Part shown: piece by piece, positions 1-6,036 of the stretch
How positions within the stretch are numbered: position 1 is the first letter of the stretch
Layout: the number at the start of each line of letters is the position of its first letter
Assembly: GCA_003564055.1 (NCBI GenBank)
Contig: PWSG01000017.1
Location: forward strand, 1-6,036
Direction of reading: 5' to 3'
Source of the DNA: Syntrophomonadaceae bacterium
GTDB lineage: Bacteria; Bacillota; Dethiobacteria; DTU022
Length of the DNA: 6,036 nucleotides
The notes under the pieces: generated by a model
Database searches by the model: none
Told to the model about the DNA's origin: nothing
What the model saw: only the letters and a program-made list of their open reading frames with translations
Translations under genes and position numbers: made by a program

Positions 1-182
1 AGGGGATACCTGTTGACTCTTATGAACTTACAATGCTGCCCAGCAACACCCTTAATATTACCGATGCTGATACTGCAGCAAAAATTGTAAAATTAATGGA
101 AGCGCTTGATGATCACGATGATGTTCAGAATGTTTATGCAAACTTTGATATTCCTGAAGAACTGATGGCTGAAACACAATAA
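1..182 (+). CDS. yebC: YebC/PmpR/TACO1-family protein, C-terminal end (partial)
   Basis: This is the last 59 codons of a gene whose start lies outside the window. The reading frame begins at base 3 and ends in TAA at 180-182. The visible residues run from [15 protein letters not shown] through an acidic helix to [16 protein letters not shown] near the end. This is the characteristic C-terminal lobe of the YebC/TACO1 family, where a P-x-N/T segment precedes a helix with '[16 protein letters not shown]' and then the N-F-D-I/L strand. Family members have been described as transcriptional regulators (PmpR) and, more recently, as ribosome-associated factors that help translate proline-rich stretches; which applies here cannot be told from the fragment. 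The gene sits 29 bases upstream of ruvC on the same strand, the usual yebC-ruvC-ruvA arrangement, so co-transcription is likely. Family assignment is secure; molecular function is not. Confidence 0.9.
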   Translation, partial: GIPVDSYELTMLPSNTLNITDADTAAKIVKLMEALDDHDDVQNVYANFDIPEELMAETQ

Positions 183-201
183 AAGAGAACTTGGAAAGTA
201 C

Positions 202-209
202 AGGTGATC
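202..209 (+). promoter_or_regulatory. Strong Shine-Dalgarno site that fixes the ruvC start
   Basis: AGGTGATC is an uninterrupted match to the 3' end of Firmicutes 16S rRNA (complement AGGAGGTGATC). The AGG core lies 7 bases before the ATG at 212, which is ideal spacing. An in-frame TTG at 191 upstream has only a weak purine stretch before it, so the ATG is preferred. Confidence 0.75.
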
Positions 210-211
210 TG

Positions 212-712
212 ATGCGCATATTAGGAATTGACCCGGGAGTAGCAATAACCGGATACGCCGTTATCGAAGTAAATAATGGCGTATTTAACTGTTTGCAGTC
301 GGGCTGTATCAGAACCGGCAAGGACGAGCAGCCGGCTCTGCGCCTGAAAGCTATTTATGACCAGGTTTTAAATCTTATCAAGGAATATAAGCCGCAGGGT
401 GTGGCTGTAGAAAAAATTTTTTTCAGTAAAAATGTCCGGACTGCTTTTCAGGTAGGAGAAGCGCGTGGAGTAATTATGCTTGTTGCCGCCAATCAGAATA
501 TTTCTCTTTTTGAGTATACACCGCTCCAGGTTAAGCAGGCAGTTGCCGGATACGGCAAGGCTGAGAAACAGCAGGTCCAGAAAATGGTCCGGATGCTGCT
601 AAAACTAAACAAGGAACCTGCTGTTGACGATGAGGCCGATGCCATGGCCGTAGCGCTCTGTCATTTGCAATGCTGCCGCTGGCATGAAGCAGTAAAGGGA
701 GGACGGCCATAA
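212..712 (+). CDS. ruvC: Crossover junction endodeoxyribonuclease RuvC
   Basis: RuvC is the dimeric, Mg-dependent nuclease that cuts symmetric strands of Holliday junctions after RuvAB branch migration. The product is 166 residues from the ATG at 212, matching the usual length of about 165-175. It opens with MRILGIDPG, the hallmark RNase H-fold first strand. The four acidic catalytic residues can be placed by alignment with E. coli RuvC: D7 (GIDPG), E67 (AVEKIFF), D140 and D143 (in VDDEADAMAVALCH). The central region with SKNVRTAFQVGEARGV and YTPLQVKQAVAGYGKA is also typical. A TTG at 191 would add seven residues (MESTGDL) before the conserved Met and is unlikely. The TAA stop touches the GTG of ruvA, suggesting coupled translation. 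No LexA-type GAAC-N4-GTTC operator was seen upstream. The cysteine-rich tail (LCHLQCCRW) is not a recognised motif. Confidence 0.97.
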   Translation: MRILGIDPGVAITGYAVIEVNNGVFNCLQSGCIRTGKDEQPALRLKAIYDQVLNLIKEYKPQGVAVEKIFFSKNVRTAFQVGEARGVIMLVAANQNISLFEYTPLQVKQAVAGYGKAEKQQVQKMVRMLLKLNKEPAVDDEADAMAVALCHLQCCRWHEAVKGGRP

Positions 713-1318
713 GTGATTGAATATCTGAAAGGCCGCCTGGTTGCGGCAAGTCCGGGTAAAGCAATCCTGGAAATAGGCGGAATCGGCATAGCTCTTGATA
801 TGCCTCCGGCAGAGACAGATCTTTCCGGTTCAATAGGACAGGATGTTACCCTTTATACCCGTTTGCTGGTTAAAGAAGAAGAAGTATATCTTTATGGTTT
901 TAAAACGGCGGAAGAACGCAAACTTTTTAACCTTGTCATCGGGGTCAGTGGCTTTGGACCGAGACTGGCCCTATCTTTGCTGGGACTATTTACCGTTTCG
1001 CAGTTATATGTTGCCGTTTTGGAAGAGAATATTGCCCAGTTGAAAATGGCTCACGGGGTTGGTCAGAAAGCAGCTCAGCGCCTTGTTCTTGAATTGAAGG
1101 AAAAACTGCCCCGCACGATTACTTCAGAAGAGCTGGCCGGGCAACCGCTAAGTTCTTCCGGGGGATCGGTTTTCGATGATTTAACCGAGGCTCTCATCGC
1201 CCTTGGTTACTCGGGTGGAGAAGCAGCAGTTGCTGTAAGCAGGGTTTTGGAACAAAACGAAAGCGCCAGCCGGGAGGAGCTTTTAAAGCTTGCTCTAAAA
1301 AGTATGGCCGCCAGTTAG
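713..1318 (+). CDS. ruvA: Holliday junction branch migration protein RuvA
   Basis: RuvA forms tetramers that bind and flatten four-way DNA junctions and load the RuvB motor. The 201-residue product begins MIEYLKGRLV, the usual N-terminal OB-fold opening (domain I, about 1-62). The loop at residues 54-57 (KEEE) corresponds to the acidic pin that separates strands at the crossover. Domain II carries two helix-hairpin-helix motifs, around 72-91 (LVIGVSGFGPRLALSLLG) and 107-126 (containing MAHGVGQKAAQRL). After a flexible linker (about 132-153) comes the small C-terminal domain III that contacts RuvB (DLTEALIALGYSGGEA, about 156-199). The start is GTG, directly after the ruvC stop, with a strong GGGAGGA Shine-Dalgarno at 697-703 inside the end of ruvC. 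No defect is visible. ruvB follows after a 106-base gap rather than immediately. Confidence 0.97.
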   Translation: MIEYLKGRLVAASPGKAILEIGGIGIALDMPPAETDLSGSIGQDVTLYTRLLVKEEEVYLYGFKTAEERKLFNLVIGVSGFGPRLALSLLGLFTVSQLYVAVLEENIAQLKMAHGVGQKAAQRLVLELKEKLPRTITSEELAGQPLSSSGGSVFDDLTEALIALGYSGGEAAVAVSRVLEQNESASREELLKLALKSMAAS

Positions 1319-1375
1319 ATCGCCTTAAATGATTTTTTTATAACTACATTATCAATAATAAGTGATGGTAAATAA

Positions 1376-1392
1376 TTTTAGCTTTGCTAAAA
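1376..1392. repeat. Perfect AT-rich inverted repeat upstream of ruvB
   Basis: TTTTAGC-TTT-GCTAAAA is a 7-bp perfect stem with a 3-base loop in the ruvA-ruvB gap, ending 32 bases before the ruvB ATG. It is followed by AAACTG rather than a T-run on the + strand, so it is not a typical intrinsic terminator for the ruvCA transcript. It could be a protein-binding palindrome, an RNA stability element or a chance palindrome in AT-rich DNA. The inverted repeat itself is certain; any function is not. Confidence 0.5.
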
Positions 1393-1424
1393 ACTGTGAT
1401 CTGAAATGTTGAAAGGAGAACCGG

Positions 1425-2450
1425 ATGGAGGAAGAACGAATTGTTTCGGCCGAGCGTCATTCCGAAGACGACCCCCAGCTGGAAATAGGTTTAAGGCCGC
1501 GTGCGCTGGTTGAGTATGTGGGACAGGAAAAAATAAAAGAAAAGATGGCTATCTATATCAAAGCTGCCCTGGATCGCAACGAGTCGTTAGATCATGTCCT
1601 GCTCTACGGGCCACCGGGACTGGGAAAAACGACCCTGGCCCATATCATTGCCAATGAACTGGGCGTTAGCATCAGGGTAACAGCCGGACCTGCCATTGAA
1701 AGGCCCGGCGATCTGGCAGCAATTTTAACCAATCTTGGGCATGGCGATGTCCTATTTATTGATGAAATTCACCGTCTTAACCGTACAGTCGAAGAAATTC
1801 TCTATCCGGCCATGGAGGACAATGCTTTAGATATCATTATCGGAAAAGGACCCGGTGCGCGAACACTGCGCCTTGATCTCCCGCCTTTCACATTGATTGG
1901 GGCTACTGTTCGGGCAGGGCTGCTTACATCACCCCTGCGGGACCGTTTTGGGGTTGTTGAACGGCTTGATTTTTATTCTCCGGCTGATTTGGAAAGGATT
2001 ATTACCCGTTCGTCCAATATTCTTAATGTAAAAGTAGAAAAAGAAGGAGCAAAAATTATTGCCTGCGCTTCGAGGGGCACACCACGGGTAGCCAATCGCC
2101 TCTTAAAAAGAGTGCGCGATTATGCCCAGGTCAAAGCTGATAATATTATAAGCGGGTCAGTCGCTGAAGAAGCGCTGCAAATGCTTCAGCTTGACCAAAA
2201 AGGTTTGGATGAAATCGACCGCCGCCTGCTCACGGCCTTAATTGAAAAATTTGAAGGCGGACCAGTTGGCCTGGATACTCTTGCTGCCTGCATCAGCGAA
2301 GAACCGGAAACATTGGAAGATGTCTACGAACCATATTTGATGCAGCTCGGATTGCTAAAAAGAACAGCCCGCGGCAGGATGGTAACCAGTGAAGTGTATG
2401 CATATTTAAATCTCAAACCGGCAGACGGTCCCCAGCAAAAGCTGTGGTAA
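1425..2450 (+). CDS. ruvB: Holliday junction branch migration DNA helicase RuvB
   Basis: RuvB is the hexameric AAA+ motor that pulls DNA through the RuvA-bound junction using ATP. The 341-residue product has the full family layout: the N-terminal segment with [12 protein letters not shown] (about 24-35), Walker A GPPGLGKT (62-69), Walker B VLFIDE (109-114) followed by IHR, sensor 1 in LIGATVRAG (T161), the arginine finger in SPLRDRFG (R174) and sensor 2 in [17 protein letters not shown] (R221). The C-terminal winged-helix DNA-binding domain covers about 257-335 and contains [14 protein letters not shown] and [12 protein letters not shown]. The ATG is preceded by AAAGGAG (1412-1418) with 6 bases of spacing. 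The length matches the usual 330-350. The gene is separated from ruvA by 106 AT-rich bases, so it may have its own transcription signal, but no convincing -35/-10 pair and no LexA-type operator were found. Confidence 0.98.
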   Translation: MEEERIVSAERHSEDDPQLEIGLRPRALVEYVGQEKIKEKMAIYIKAALDRNESLDHVLLYGPPGLGKTTLAHIIANELGVSIRVTAGPAIERPGDLAAILTNLGHGDVLFIDEIHRLNRTVEEILYPAMEDNALDIIIGKGPGARTLRLDLPPFTLIGATVRAGLLTSPLRDRFGVVERLDFYSPADLERIITRSSNILNVKVEKEGAKIIACASRGTPRVANRLLKRVRDYAQVKADNIISGSVAEEALQMLQLDQKGLDEIDRRLLTALIEKFEGGPVGLDTLAACISEEPETLEDVYEPYLMQLGLLKRTARGRMVTSEVYAYLNLKPADGPQQKLW

Positions 2451-2495
2451 TAGAAGCAGAATTTAAAAAGAAGAATTCGGGATTTAATAGAAGTA

Positions 2496-2524
2496 AAAAC
2501 CCTGCCAGGGGAATATCGGGTTTT
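2496..2524. terminator. Possible (bidirectional) stem-loop terminator after ruvB
   Basis: AAAACCC (2496-2502) pairs with GGGTTTT (2518-2524) around a 15-base loop, 45 bases after the ruvB stop. On the + strand the T-run comes late (2535-2540), so it would be a weak terminator. Read on the minus strand the stem ends in TTTTT, a somewhat better fit. The GC part of the stem is only three pairs, and a competing small hairpin CCCT-GCC-AGGG overlaps it. Weak to moderate evidence. Confidence 0.3.
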
Positions 2525-2571
2525 AAACTTTAGCTTTTTTCGAATTTTAAATTATTTAGCAGCTGCTTAAC

Positions 2572-2730
2572 CTATTGTCCTTGTTCAGTGGTAAGCGGCG
2601 CCATGGGGGCGGTTAAAACGTCTTCAACAATCTGGCTTCTTTCCTCTGGTTTCTCAACTTTAATACAGGAGACGGTGGTTCTGTCTACTTTGGCATATTT
2701 ATTTTTTAATCTTTTTTTTAGATGAGGTGT
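2572..2730 (-). pseudogene. Start-less minus-strand frame, possible small-gene remnant
   Basis: Read on the minus strand this frame gives 52 codons ending in TAG (complement at 2572-2574). Its later part has protein-like composition: KVDRTTVSCIKVEKPEER followed by SQIVEDVLTAPMAPLTTEQ. No ATG, GTG or TTG occurs before that section, and a TAA (complement at 2731-2733) closes the frame upstream. An ATG in a neighbouring frame (complement of 2694-2696) reads M-P-K and then stops. One extra A in the AAA run there would join it to the frame and give a 41-residue protein beginning MPKVDRTTV. No Shine-Dalgarno is visible. I do not recognise the family. It may be a gene broken by a one-base deletion, a sequencing error, a decayed fragment, or chance; the opposite strand of the same stretch also reads open as a hydrophobic frame, which lowers confidence. 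Confidence 0.25.
2724..2729 (+). promoter_or_regulatory. Shine-Dalgarno site deciding the DUF2905 start
   Basis: GAGGTG matches the anti-Shine-Dalgarno sequence and lies 6 bases before the TTG at 2736 (GAGG core 8 bases before). A competing GTG at 2727 is part of this site and has only a T-run upstream, so the TTG start is preferred. Confidence 0.6.
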
Positions 2731-2735
2731 TTAGA

Positions 2736-2954
2736 TTGCCCGATTTAGAGTCTTTTGGTAAACTGCTCCTTTTTGGCGGCGCATTGATTGGCGCAGCCGG
2801 ACTGGTTTTAATACTTTTTGGAAAACTTGGTATCGGGCGCTTGCCGGGGGATATATTTATTCAGCGCGAGAATATAACCTTTTATCTGCCGCTGGCTACG
2901 ATGATTATAATAAGTATCATCCTGACTTTAATCTTAAACTTTATCAGGCGCTAA
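2736..2954 (+). CDS. DUF2905 family small membrane protein
   Basis: This is a 72-residue protein from the TTG at 2736; a GTG at 2727 would add MFR. It has two hydrophobic helices, about 8-29 and 48-69, separated by a short polar loop that contains GRLPGDIFIQRENITFY. The G-R-L-P-G-D-I motif followed by a F-Y-F/L-P-L-A entry into the second helix is the signature of DUF2905, a widespread bacterial family of unknown function. The helices and the ending NFIRR suggest an inner-membrane hairpin with a positively charged cytoplasmic tail. It lies between ruvB and queA on the same strand, a neighbourhood I recall as frequent in Clostridia, which hints at co-expression but does not reveal a role. Family call is confident; function is unknown. 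Confidence 0.88.
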   Translation: MPDLESFGKLLLFGGALIGAAGLVLILFGKLGIGRLPGDIFIQRENITFYLPLATMIIISIILTLILNFIRR

Positions 2955-3001
2955 AAAAGCTCGCGCACTATGCACATGCTTTATGCAGAACATTTTTATT
3001 C

Positions 3002-3018
3002 TAAGCTTTTTAAGCTTA
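3002..3018. repeat. Perfect AT-rich inverted repeat upstream of queA
   Basis: TAAGCTT-TTT-AAGCTTA forms a 7-bp perfect stem with a TTT loop, ending 25 bases before the queA ATG. No T-run follows on the + strand, so it is not a standard terminator of the DUF2905 transcript. Its form resembles the inverted repeat at 1376-1392 upstream of ruvB (same stem length, same loop). Function unknown; chance is possible in AT-rich DNA. Confidence 0.45.
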
Positions 3019-3043
3019 TTAGACTGGCGAAAGAAGGTTTTGA

Positions 3044-4078
3044 ATGGATTACAGCAAGCTTAGCGCTTACGATTACCACCTGCCGGAAAAGTTTATTGCC
3101 CAGAAGCCGCTCGAGCAAAGAGATAAATCCCGCATGATGGTATTAAACCGCGAAGATGGAAGCATAGAACATAAACTATTCAATCAGATCCCTTCCTACC
3201 TGGAGAAAGGCGACCTGGTTGTATTAAATAACACTAAAGTTATTCCCGCCCGCCTGATTGGAAAAATTGAAGGCAAAAGAACTTCTGCGGAACTGCTTTT
3301 GCTATACAAACTTTCCACCGGCCAGTGGGCAGCAATGGCCAGGCCGGGTAAAAAGCTAAGACAGGGAGCAAGGGTTGTATTCGAACAGGGCGTTGAAGCG
3401 GTAATAGAAAGTGTTGCCGGGGACGGAATGCGTGTAGTAAGTTTTAATTCGCCGAAGCCAATTGAGAAGCTTTTGCCCCGCTTGGGTAAAGTGCCCCTGC
3501 CGCCCTATATTAATACCGAGCTTGATGATCCGGATAAGTACCAGACCATTTATGCTCTTAAAGAAGGCTCTGCAGCCGCTCCGACGGCAGGTTTGCATTT
3601 TACCGATGATATTTTAAACATCCTGCGTGATAAAGGAGTCAGGATTGCCTGTATTACTTTACATATCGGGCCCGGAACCTTCCAGCCTGTAAAAACGGAA
3701 GACATCTGTGAACACGTCATGCATCAAGAATATTATAGTATGGAAAATAAAGCAGCCTGCCTGCTCAACGAAGCTAAAGAAGGGGGCAAAAGGGTTATTG
3801 CAATCGGCACTACCGTAACCCGTGTGCTGGAAACCGCCGTAAATGATAAGGGCAAGTTTAAGGGGTCTCAGGAAGGATGGACCGGTTTATATATCTATCC
3901 CGGCTATCAGTTCCGCTATGTTGATACCATGCTGACTAATTTTCATCTGCCAAAATCAACACTTTTAATGCTTGTAAGTGCTTTAGCCGGTCGTGATAAT
4001 ATCATGAATGCTTACCGAAAAGCGATTGAAAATAACTACCGTTTTTTTAGTTTCGGCGACTGCATGTTAATCATATAA
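3044..4078 (+). CDS. queA: S-adenosylmethionine:tRNA ribosyltransferase-isomerase QueA
   Basis: QueA transfers and rearranges the ribosyl moiety of S-adenosylmethionine onto 7-aminomethyl-7-deazaguanine (preQ1) at tRNA position 34, giving epoxyqueuosine, the penultimate step of queuosine synthesis in the cytoplasm. The 344-residue product has the usual family length and its conserved blocks in order: YHLPEKFIAQKPLEQRDKSR (11-30), GDLVVLNNTKVIPARL (56-71), GSAAAPTAGLHFT (175-187), TLHIGPGTFQPV (205-216) with EHVMHQEYY (223-231), GTTVTRVLE (255-263), and GWTGLYIYPGYQFR (278-291) leading into LTNFHLPKSTLLMLVSA (297-313). It ends in FFSFGDCMLII, matching the family ending FGDAMLI. The ATG has AAGAAGG (3031-3037) 6 bases upstream. 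tgt, whose product acts immediately before QueA, follows 53 bases later. No preQ1 riboswitch was seen upstream. Confidence 0.98.
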   Translation: MDYSKLSAYDYHLPEKFIAQKPLEQRDKSRMMVLNREDGSIEHKLFNQIPSYLEKGDLVVLNNTKVIPARLIGKIEGKRTSAELLLLYKLSTGQWAAMARPGKKLRQGARVVFEQGVEAVIESVAGDGMRVVSFNSPKPIEKLLPRLGKVPLPPYINTELDDPDKYQTIYALKEGSAAAPTAGLHFTDDILNILRDKGVRIACITLHIGPGTFQPVKTEDICEHVMHQEYYSMENKAACLLNEAKEGGKRVIAIGTTVTRVLETAVNDKGKFKGSQEGWTGLYIYPGYQFRYVDTMLTNFHLPKSTLLMLVSALAGRDNIMNAYRKAIENNYRFFSFGDCMLII

Positions 4079-4093
4079 AGCGTTCGCTATACA

Positions 4094-5267
<1,174 letters not shown>

Positions 5268-5268
<1 letters not shown>

Positions 5269-5543
5269 TGAATATTGAATCTCTCGGACCATTTGTACCC
5301 CTAATTTTATTGTTTGTCGTTTTTTATTTTTTGCTGATTCGGCCCCAGCAGAAACAGCAGAAAGCGCGCAAGGAAATGCTAAGCAGCCTGAAGAAGGGTG
5401 ACCGTGTCGTCACAATTGGAGGCATTTACGGTATCATCAAAGAGCTTGACGACACCGTGATGTCTTTACGCGTAGCCGATAATTTAAACCTCAAGCTCTC
5501 CCGCGGGGCAGTTGACCGTGTAATAGAAGATGACAGTGAGTAA
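5268..5543 (+). CDS. yajC: Preprotein translocase subunit YajC
   Basis: YajC is a small single-span inner-membrane protein that associates with SecDF and the SecYEG translocon. The 91-residue product has a short N-terminus (MNIESLGPF), one hydrophobic helix at about 8-24 (FVPLILLFVVFYFLLIR) and the family signature RPQQKQQKARKEMLSSLKKG directly after it, then KGDRVVTIGGIYGII (43-57) and a compact beta-rich cytoplasmic domain ending in acidic residues. Length and order are typical. It starts with GTG overlapping the tgt stop (TAGTG) and uses the strong Shine-Dalgarno in tgt. The queA-tgt-yajC order is widespread in bacteria. In many genomes secD and secF come next; here a terminator-like hairpin follows instead, then a rarA-like gene. 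Confidence 0.96.
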
Positions 5544-5614
5544 CTAATTTGATTTAAAGGCTTATTCACAAACCGGTAGCTAAATCAGCATTAACGAAAT
5601 GAACATTACAAGGC

Positions 5615-5658
5615 ACTCCTTCAAGGCACCGGACCGGTGTAAGAAGGAGTTTCCTTTT
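5615..5658 (+). terminator. Rho-independent terminator after yajC
   Basis: ACTCCTTC (5615-5622) pairs perfectly with GAAGGAGT (5643-5650). Inside it CACCG (5627-5631) pairs with CGGTG (5635-5639) around a 3-base loop, with a small internal loop between the two stems. The T-rich tail TTCCTTTT ends at 5658. It lies 71 bases after the yajC stop and plausibly ends the queA-tgt-yajC transcript. Because the next gene begins fewer than 20 bases after the tail, an attenuator role on read-through is also possible. Confidence 0.8.
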
Positions 5659-5676
5659 AGAAGGATGTGCGGCTGG

Positions 5677-6036
5677 TTGGATCTGATTACCTATGGTTTA
5701 GAAAATAAGATCAAGGAGGAAGGACCTCTTGCTCAGCGCATGCGCCCTGGTAATCTTGATCAGTTTATAGGGCAGGAGCAGATCCTGGCTGAAGGCAAAC
5801 CATTGCGCACAATGATTGAAAGCGATAAACTGGTATCGCTGATTTTCTACGGACCTCCCGGAACCGGGAAAACCAGCCTGGCCAGGGTAATTGCCGATGC
5901 CACACGGGCTGATTTTGTTCAGCTAAACGCTCTTGCTGCCGGTGTTAAGGATGTGCGTCAGGTTATTGATCAGGCCCGGGACAGCTGGTCCCTTCATAAC
6001 CGCCGCACTATCCTTTTTATCGATGAAATACACCGC
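5677..6036 (+). CDS. rarA: RarA/MgsA-type replication-associated recombination AAA+ ATPase, N-terminal part
   Basis: RarA (MgsA; WRNIP1/Mgs1 in eukaryotes) is an AAA+ ATPase acting at stalled replication forks and single-strand/double-strand DNA junctions. Only the first 120 codons are visible; the frame is open to the window end. Residues 16-35 carry GPLAQRMRPGNLDQFIGQEQ, the family's P-L-A-x-R-M/L-R-P entry motif. Walker A is GPPGTGKT (59-66). LNALAAGVKDVRQVIDQA (83-100) matches the A-V-x-x-G-V-K-(D/E) region of this family, and Walker B is ILFIDE (112-117) then IHR. The start is uncertain: TTG at 5677 gives MDLITY, resembling relatives that begin MDLF, with AGAAGGA 11 bases upstream. An in-frame ATG at 5665 would add MCGW but has its purine stretch directly abutting. 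RuvB (1425-2450) is a related AAA+ protein, but the RarA-specific motifs separate the two. Confidence 0.92.
   Translation, partial: MDLITYGLENKIKEEGPLAQRMRPGNLDQFIGQEQILAEGKPLRTMIESDKLVSLIFYGPPGTGKTSLARVIADATRADFVQLNALAAGVKDVRQVIDQARDSWSLHNRRTILFIDEIHR

Larger units (their letters stand above)
2451..2735. other. Non-coding stretch between ruvB and the DUF2905 gene
   Basis: The stretch is AT-rich at both ends with a more GC-balanced centre (about 2572-2690). It holds a possible stem-loop at 2496-2524, a 10-base palindrome AGCAGCTGCT near 2558, a protein-like open frame on the minus strand (2572-2730) without a start codon, and an 8-base T run at 2712-2719. No tRNA, riboswitch or convincing promoter was recognised. 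Confidence 0.6.

Noticed and set aside
191..211. Longer RuvC beginning at TTG 191
   Set aside because: It would put MESTGDL before the family's conserved MRILGIDPG start and lacks a good ribosome-binding site, while ATG 212 has an ideal one.
58..321. Minus-strand open frame over the yebC end and the ruvC start
   Set aside because: It overlaps two recognised + strand genes and has no family features; a shadow of coding sequence.
531..833. Minus-strand open frame across the ruvC-ruvA junction
   Set aside because: Proline/leucine-rich antisense composition over two conserved genes; a shadow frame.
843..1043. + strand frame inside ruvA in another phase
   Set aside because: Entirely nested within ruvA, with no ribosome-binding site or recognisable motif.
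1331..1340. T-run shortly after ruvA as a terminator tail
   Set aside because: No stable GC-containing stem precedes the seven T's; a T-run alone is not a terminator.
2603..2725. Small hydrophobic + strand frame (ATG 2603, 40 residues)
   Set aside because: There is no Shine-Dalgarno before the ATG, the sequence is not recognisable, and hydrophobic composition is expected opposite a charged minus-strand frame. Kept only as a caution against the minus-strand call.
2955..3043. Possible preQ1 riboswitch upstream of queA
   Set aside because: The short preQ1-I pattern (a GC-rich hairpin with a C-rich loop followed by an A-rich tail ending near the start site) was looked for and is absent; only a simple AT palindrome is present.
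3356..3598. Minus-strand frame within queA
   Set aside because: Nested antisense to a conserved gene, no motif; chance open frame.

Overview
The window looks like an ordinary chromosomal segment from a Gram-positive, Clostridia-like (Firmicutes) bacterium, possibly Peptococcaceae-like. The evidence is the gene order yebC-ruvC-ruvA-ruvB-DUF2905-queA-tgt-yajC, frequent GTG/TTG starts with strong Shine-Dalgarno sequences, moderate GC content by eye, and AT-rich gaps between genes. The taxonomic call is an inference from gene order and protein character, not from a search. All confident genes lie on the + strand.

Layout: positions 1-182 hold the end of a YebC/PmpR-type protein. Positions 212-1318 hold ruvC and ruvA, with the ruvA start codon directly abutting the ruvC stop. 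After a 106-base AT-rich gap comes ruvB (1425-2450). A 276-base non-coding stretch (2451-2726) follows. It contains a possible stem-loop terminator and a short protein-like open frame on the minus strand that has no start codon. Next come a small two-helix membrane protein of the DUF2905 family (2736-2954), queA (3044-4078), tgt (4132-5268) and yajC (5268-5543), the last overlapping tgt by one base. A long hairpin with a T-rich tail (5615-5658) separates this block from the beginning of a RarA/MgsA-type AAA+ ATPase (from about 5677), which runs off the window just after its Walker B motif.

Functionally there are three themes. RuvA, RuvB and RuvC process Holliday junctions: RuvA binds the junction, RuvB is the branch-migration motor and RuvC the resolvase. 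QueA and Tgt act in queuosine modification of tRNA wobble guanine: Tgt inserts preQ1, then QueA converts it to epoxyqueuosine. YajC is the small accessory membrane subunit of the Sec translocon. RarA, a second AAA+ protein, brings the content back to replication-fork recombination. All catalytic residues that can be checked in RuvB, RuvC and Tgt are present, so these look like intact working genes.

I do not see a new multi-gene system. The points worth a second look are small: the start-less minus-strand frame downstream of ruvB, two similar AT-rich perfect hairpins upstream of ruvB and queA, a consensus -35 hexamer between queA and tgt, the conserved but uncharacterised DUF2905 gene inside the queuosine block, and the yajC-terminator-rarA junction where secD/secF might have been expected.
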